Below are positions 4,905-5,763 of a stretch of DNA of 5,763 bases, piece after piece. Numbering within the stretch: the first letter of the stretch is position 1; each line of letters opens with the position of its first letter. The stretch covers positions 1 through 5,763 of the forward strand of contig PIVQ01000491.1 of assembly GCA_003354055.1 (NCBI GenBank), written 5' to 3'. The DNA comes from Desulfobacteraceae bacterium. GTDB lineage: Bacteria > Desulfobacterota > Desulfobacteria > Desulfobacterales > Desulfobacteraceae. A program made the position numbers and the translations under genes. Below the pieces are notes generated by a model, which was given only the letters and a program-made list of their open reading frames with translations, had not been told where the DNA came from and ran no database searches.

Positions 4905-5763
4905 TCATTCCAGTCTGTATGCGGCCACCCTGTTGTCGAAAAAAGTGGGTATCAGCAACAATTTCTCGCTTTCAATATAAGCGAAATCCGCCGAATTAAT
5001 CTTTGCGCTCGTGGTATCCATAAGCTTGATGTTTTTACCCTTGGTGATCAGAGAGGTTCTGCCCTTCCAATCCGATACCAGATAATTCCCTCCGCCTGCC
5101 GGTTGCAGTCCGTCGATACCAGAACCCACTTTAGCTACGGTTGTTATTTTCTTGGATTTGATATCGATGGCATTGATACGCCCGCCGCCACCCACCAGCA
5201 ACCGCTCTCCCTCTAAAAACAGTCCGTTAGGCCGCTTGATTTTCCCGCCCTTGATCCAAACACTCATGTTACCCTCATCCAGCTTGTAGATCACACTGTT
5301 TTTTTTGGAAGAATCAGATACATAAAGACTACCGGCAGCGTCCCCGGCCACATCATTCAGAAAAAGGGCACCCGGCGCAGGGTAAACGGTTTCAATAGCT
5401 CCGGTTTCCATATTGATTTCCACCAAGCGATCTATATCGGAAACAAACAGACGTTTTCCAACTATTGCCATGCCCTTGGGTGCGTTTAATCCAATGGCCC
5501 ATTTCAACATAACAATTTCCCCATCCAGTGACATCTTCGAAATAAAACCTTTGCCGTTTTTTTCACTGGGTTTGCCGCTGATATTGGATACATAAACCGT
5601 ATTATCGGTAGCATTCCAGAGGACCGATTCCGGCGTTTCAAATACCTGTTTCGTCTGCCACACAGCAGTCAGTTTGTATTCCGCCCCAACGGCCTCACTT
5701 GCTCCCACATGCGTTGTGGTTATGACAAGAATGGACATTACCAACAACCGGATAAAAAGCTTA
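4905..5763 (-). CDS. exported SMP-30/gluconolactonase-like beta-propeller, 5' end outside window
   Basis: A periplasmic six-bladed propeller of the SMP-30/gluconolactonase/LRE-like type. Its members include metal-dependent lactonases, but many bacterial exported ones have no known reaction. A TTG at 5747 could start it, giving 280 residues, but the frame stays open to the edge and reads K-L-F-I-R-L-L-V-M-S-I-L-V. The natural start is therefore probably a few codons beyond the window, giving a normal signal peptide cut near V-G-A before S-E-A or E-Y-K. Counting from 5747, candidate metal ligands are present: Glu40 in T-P-E-S-V, Asn174 in R-P-N-G-L and Asp212 in G-I-D-G-L. Asn131 in F-L-N-D-V-A-G-D is also family-typical. 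Repeated L-Y-V-S-D-like strands (51-55, 101-104, 141-145, 222-226) mark the blades. The membrane protein gene follows after 29 bases. The substrate cannot be named from sequence. Confidence 0.88.
   Translation of the reverse strand, partial: KLFIRLLVMSILVITTTHVGASEAVGAEYKLTAVWQTKQVFETPESVLWNATDNTVYVSNISGKPSEKNGKGFISKMSLDGEIVMLKWAIGLNAPKGMAIVGKRLFVSDIDRLVEINMETGAIETVYPAPGALFLNDVAGDAAGSLYVSDSSKKNSVIYKLDEGNMSVWIKGGKIKRPNGLFLEGERLLVGGGGRINAIDIKSKKITTVAKVGSGIDGLQPAGGGNYLVSDWKGRTSLITKGKNIKLMDTTSAKINSADFAYIESEKLLLIPTFFDNRVAAYRLE

Noticed and set aside
5745..5747. TTG at 5747 as the true start of the propeller gene
   Set aside because: The frame continues upstream to the window edge with K-L-F-I-R, which makes a better signal peptide n-region; the start is most likely just outside.

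Overview
The window reads as a chromosomal stretch from a mesophilic Gram-negative bacterium. Two exported proteins have ordinary Sec signal peptides and no lipobox, which implies a periplasm. The mix of a compact-cysteine iron-sulfur flavoprotein, an HxlR regulator and a family 5 solute-binding protein at mid-range GC would suit an anaerobic deltaproteobacterium (Desulfobacterota, Desulfobacteraceae-like). That placement is an inference from general familiarity, not a proof. No rRNA, tRNA, CRISPR array or complete insertion sequence is visible.

Layout. (1) Positions 1-1118, minus strand: the N-terminal 372 residues of a family 5 ABC transporter substrate-binding protein that runs off the left edge. 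(2) Positions 1119-1378: a 260-base spacer with candidate back-to-back sigma70-type promoters, a possible 28-codon small ORF and nested inverted repeats. (3) Positions 1379-2859, minus strand: a hipBA toxin-antitoxin operon. The antitoxin comes first, both genes start at TTG, and the HipA kinase keeps its catalytic residues. Its upstream region (2873-2995) carries three copies of a roughly 20-bp motif at 49-50 bp spacing, probably HipB operators. (4) Positions 3027-3458, minus strand: an HxlR-family regulator, divergent from (5) 3596-4231, plus strand: an iron-sulfur flavoprotein of the NADPH-dependent FMN reductase superfamily. Their shared 137-base spacer contains two palindromes suited to HxlR binding. 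(6) Positions 4243-4279: a perfect 14-bp inverted repeat between convergent transcription units. (7) Positions 4327-5763, minus strand: a two-gene unit made of an exported SMP-30/gluconolactonase-like beta-propeller (start beyond the right edge) followed 29 bases later by a small three-helix membrane protein of unknown function.

How they work together. The HxlR/flavoprotein pair looks like a redox- or electrophile-responsive switch: the regulator has a cysteine at the position used for sensing in its family, and the divergent flavoprotein would be its target. The hipBA module is more AT-rich than the genes around it and looks like an acquired cassette. It lies in the same direction as, and downstream of, the HxlR gene, so read-through is possible. 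The transporter gene and the propeller/membrane pair are separate units. Nothing here is plainly a new kind of system. The best leads are the hipB operator array, the double TTG starts of hipBA, and the small ORF with its own promoter-like and ribosome-binding signals next to the hipA 3' end.
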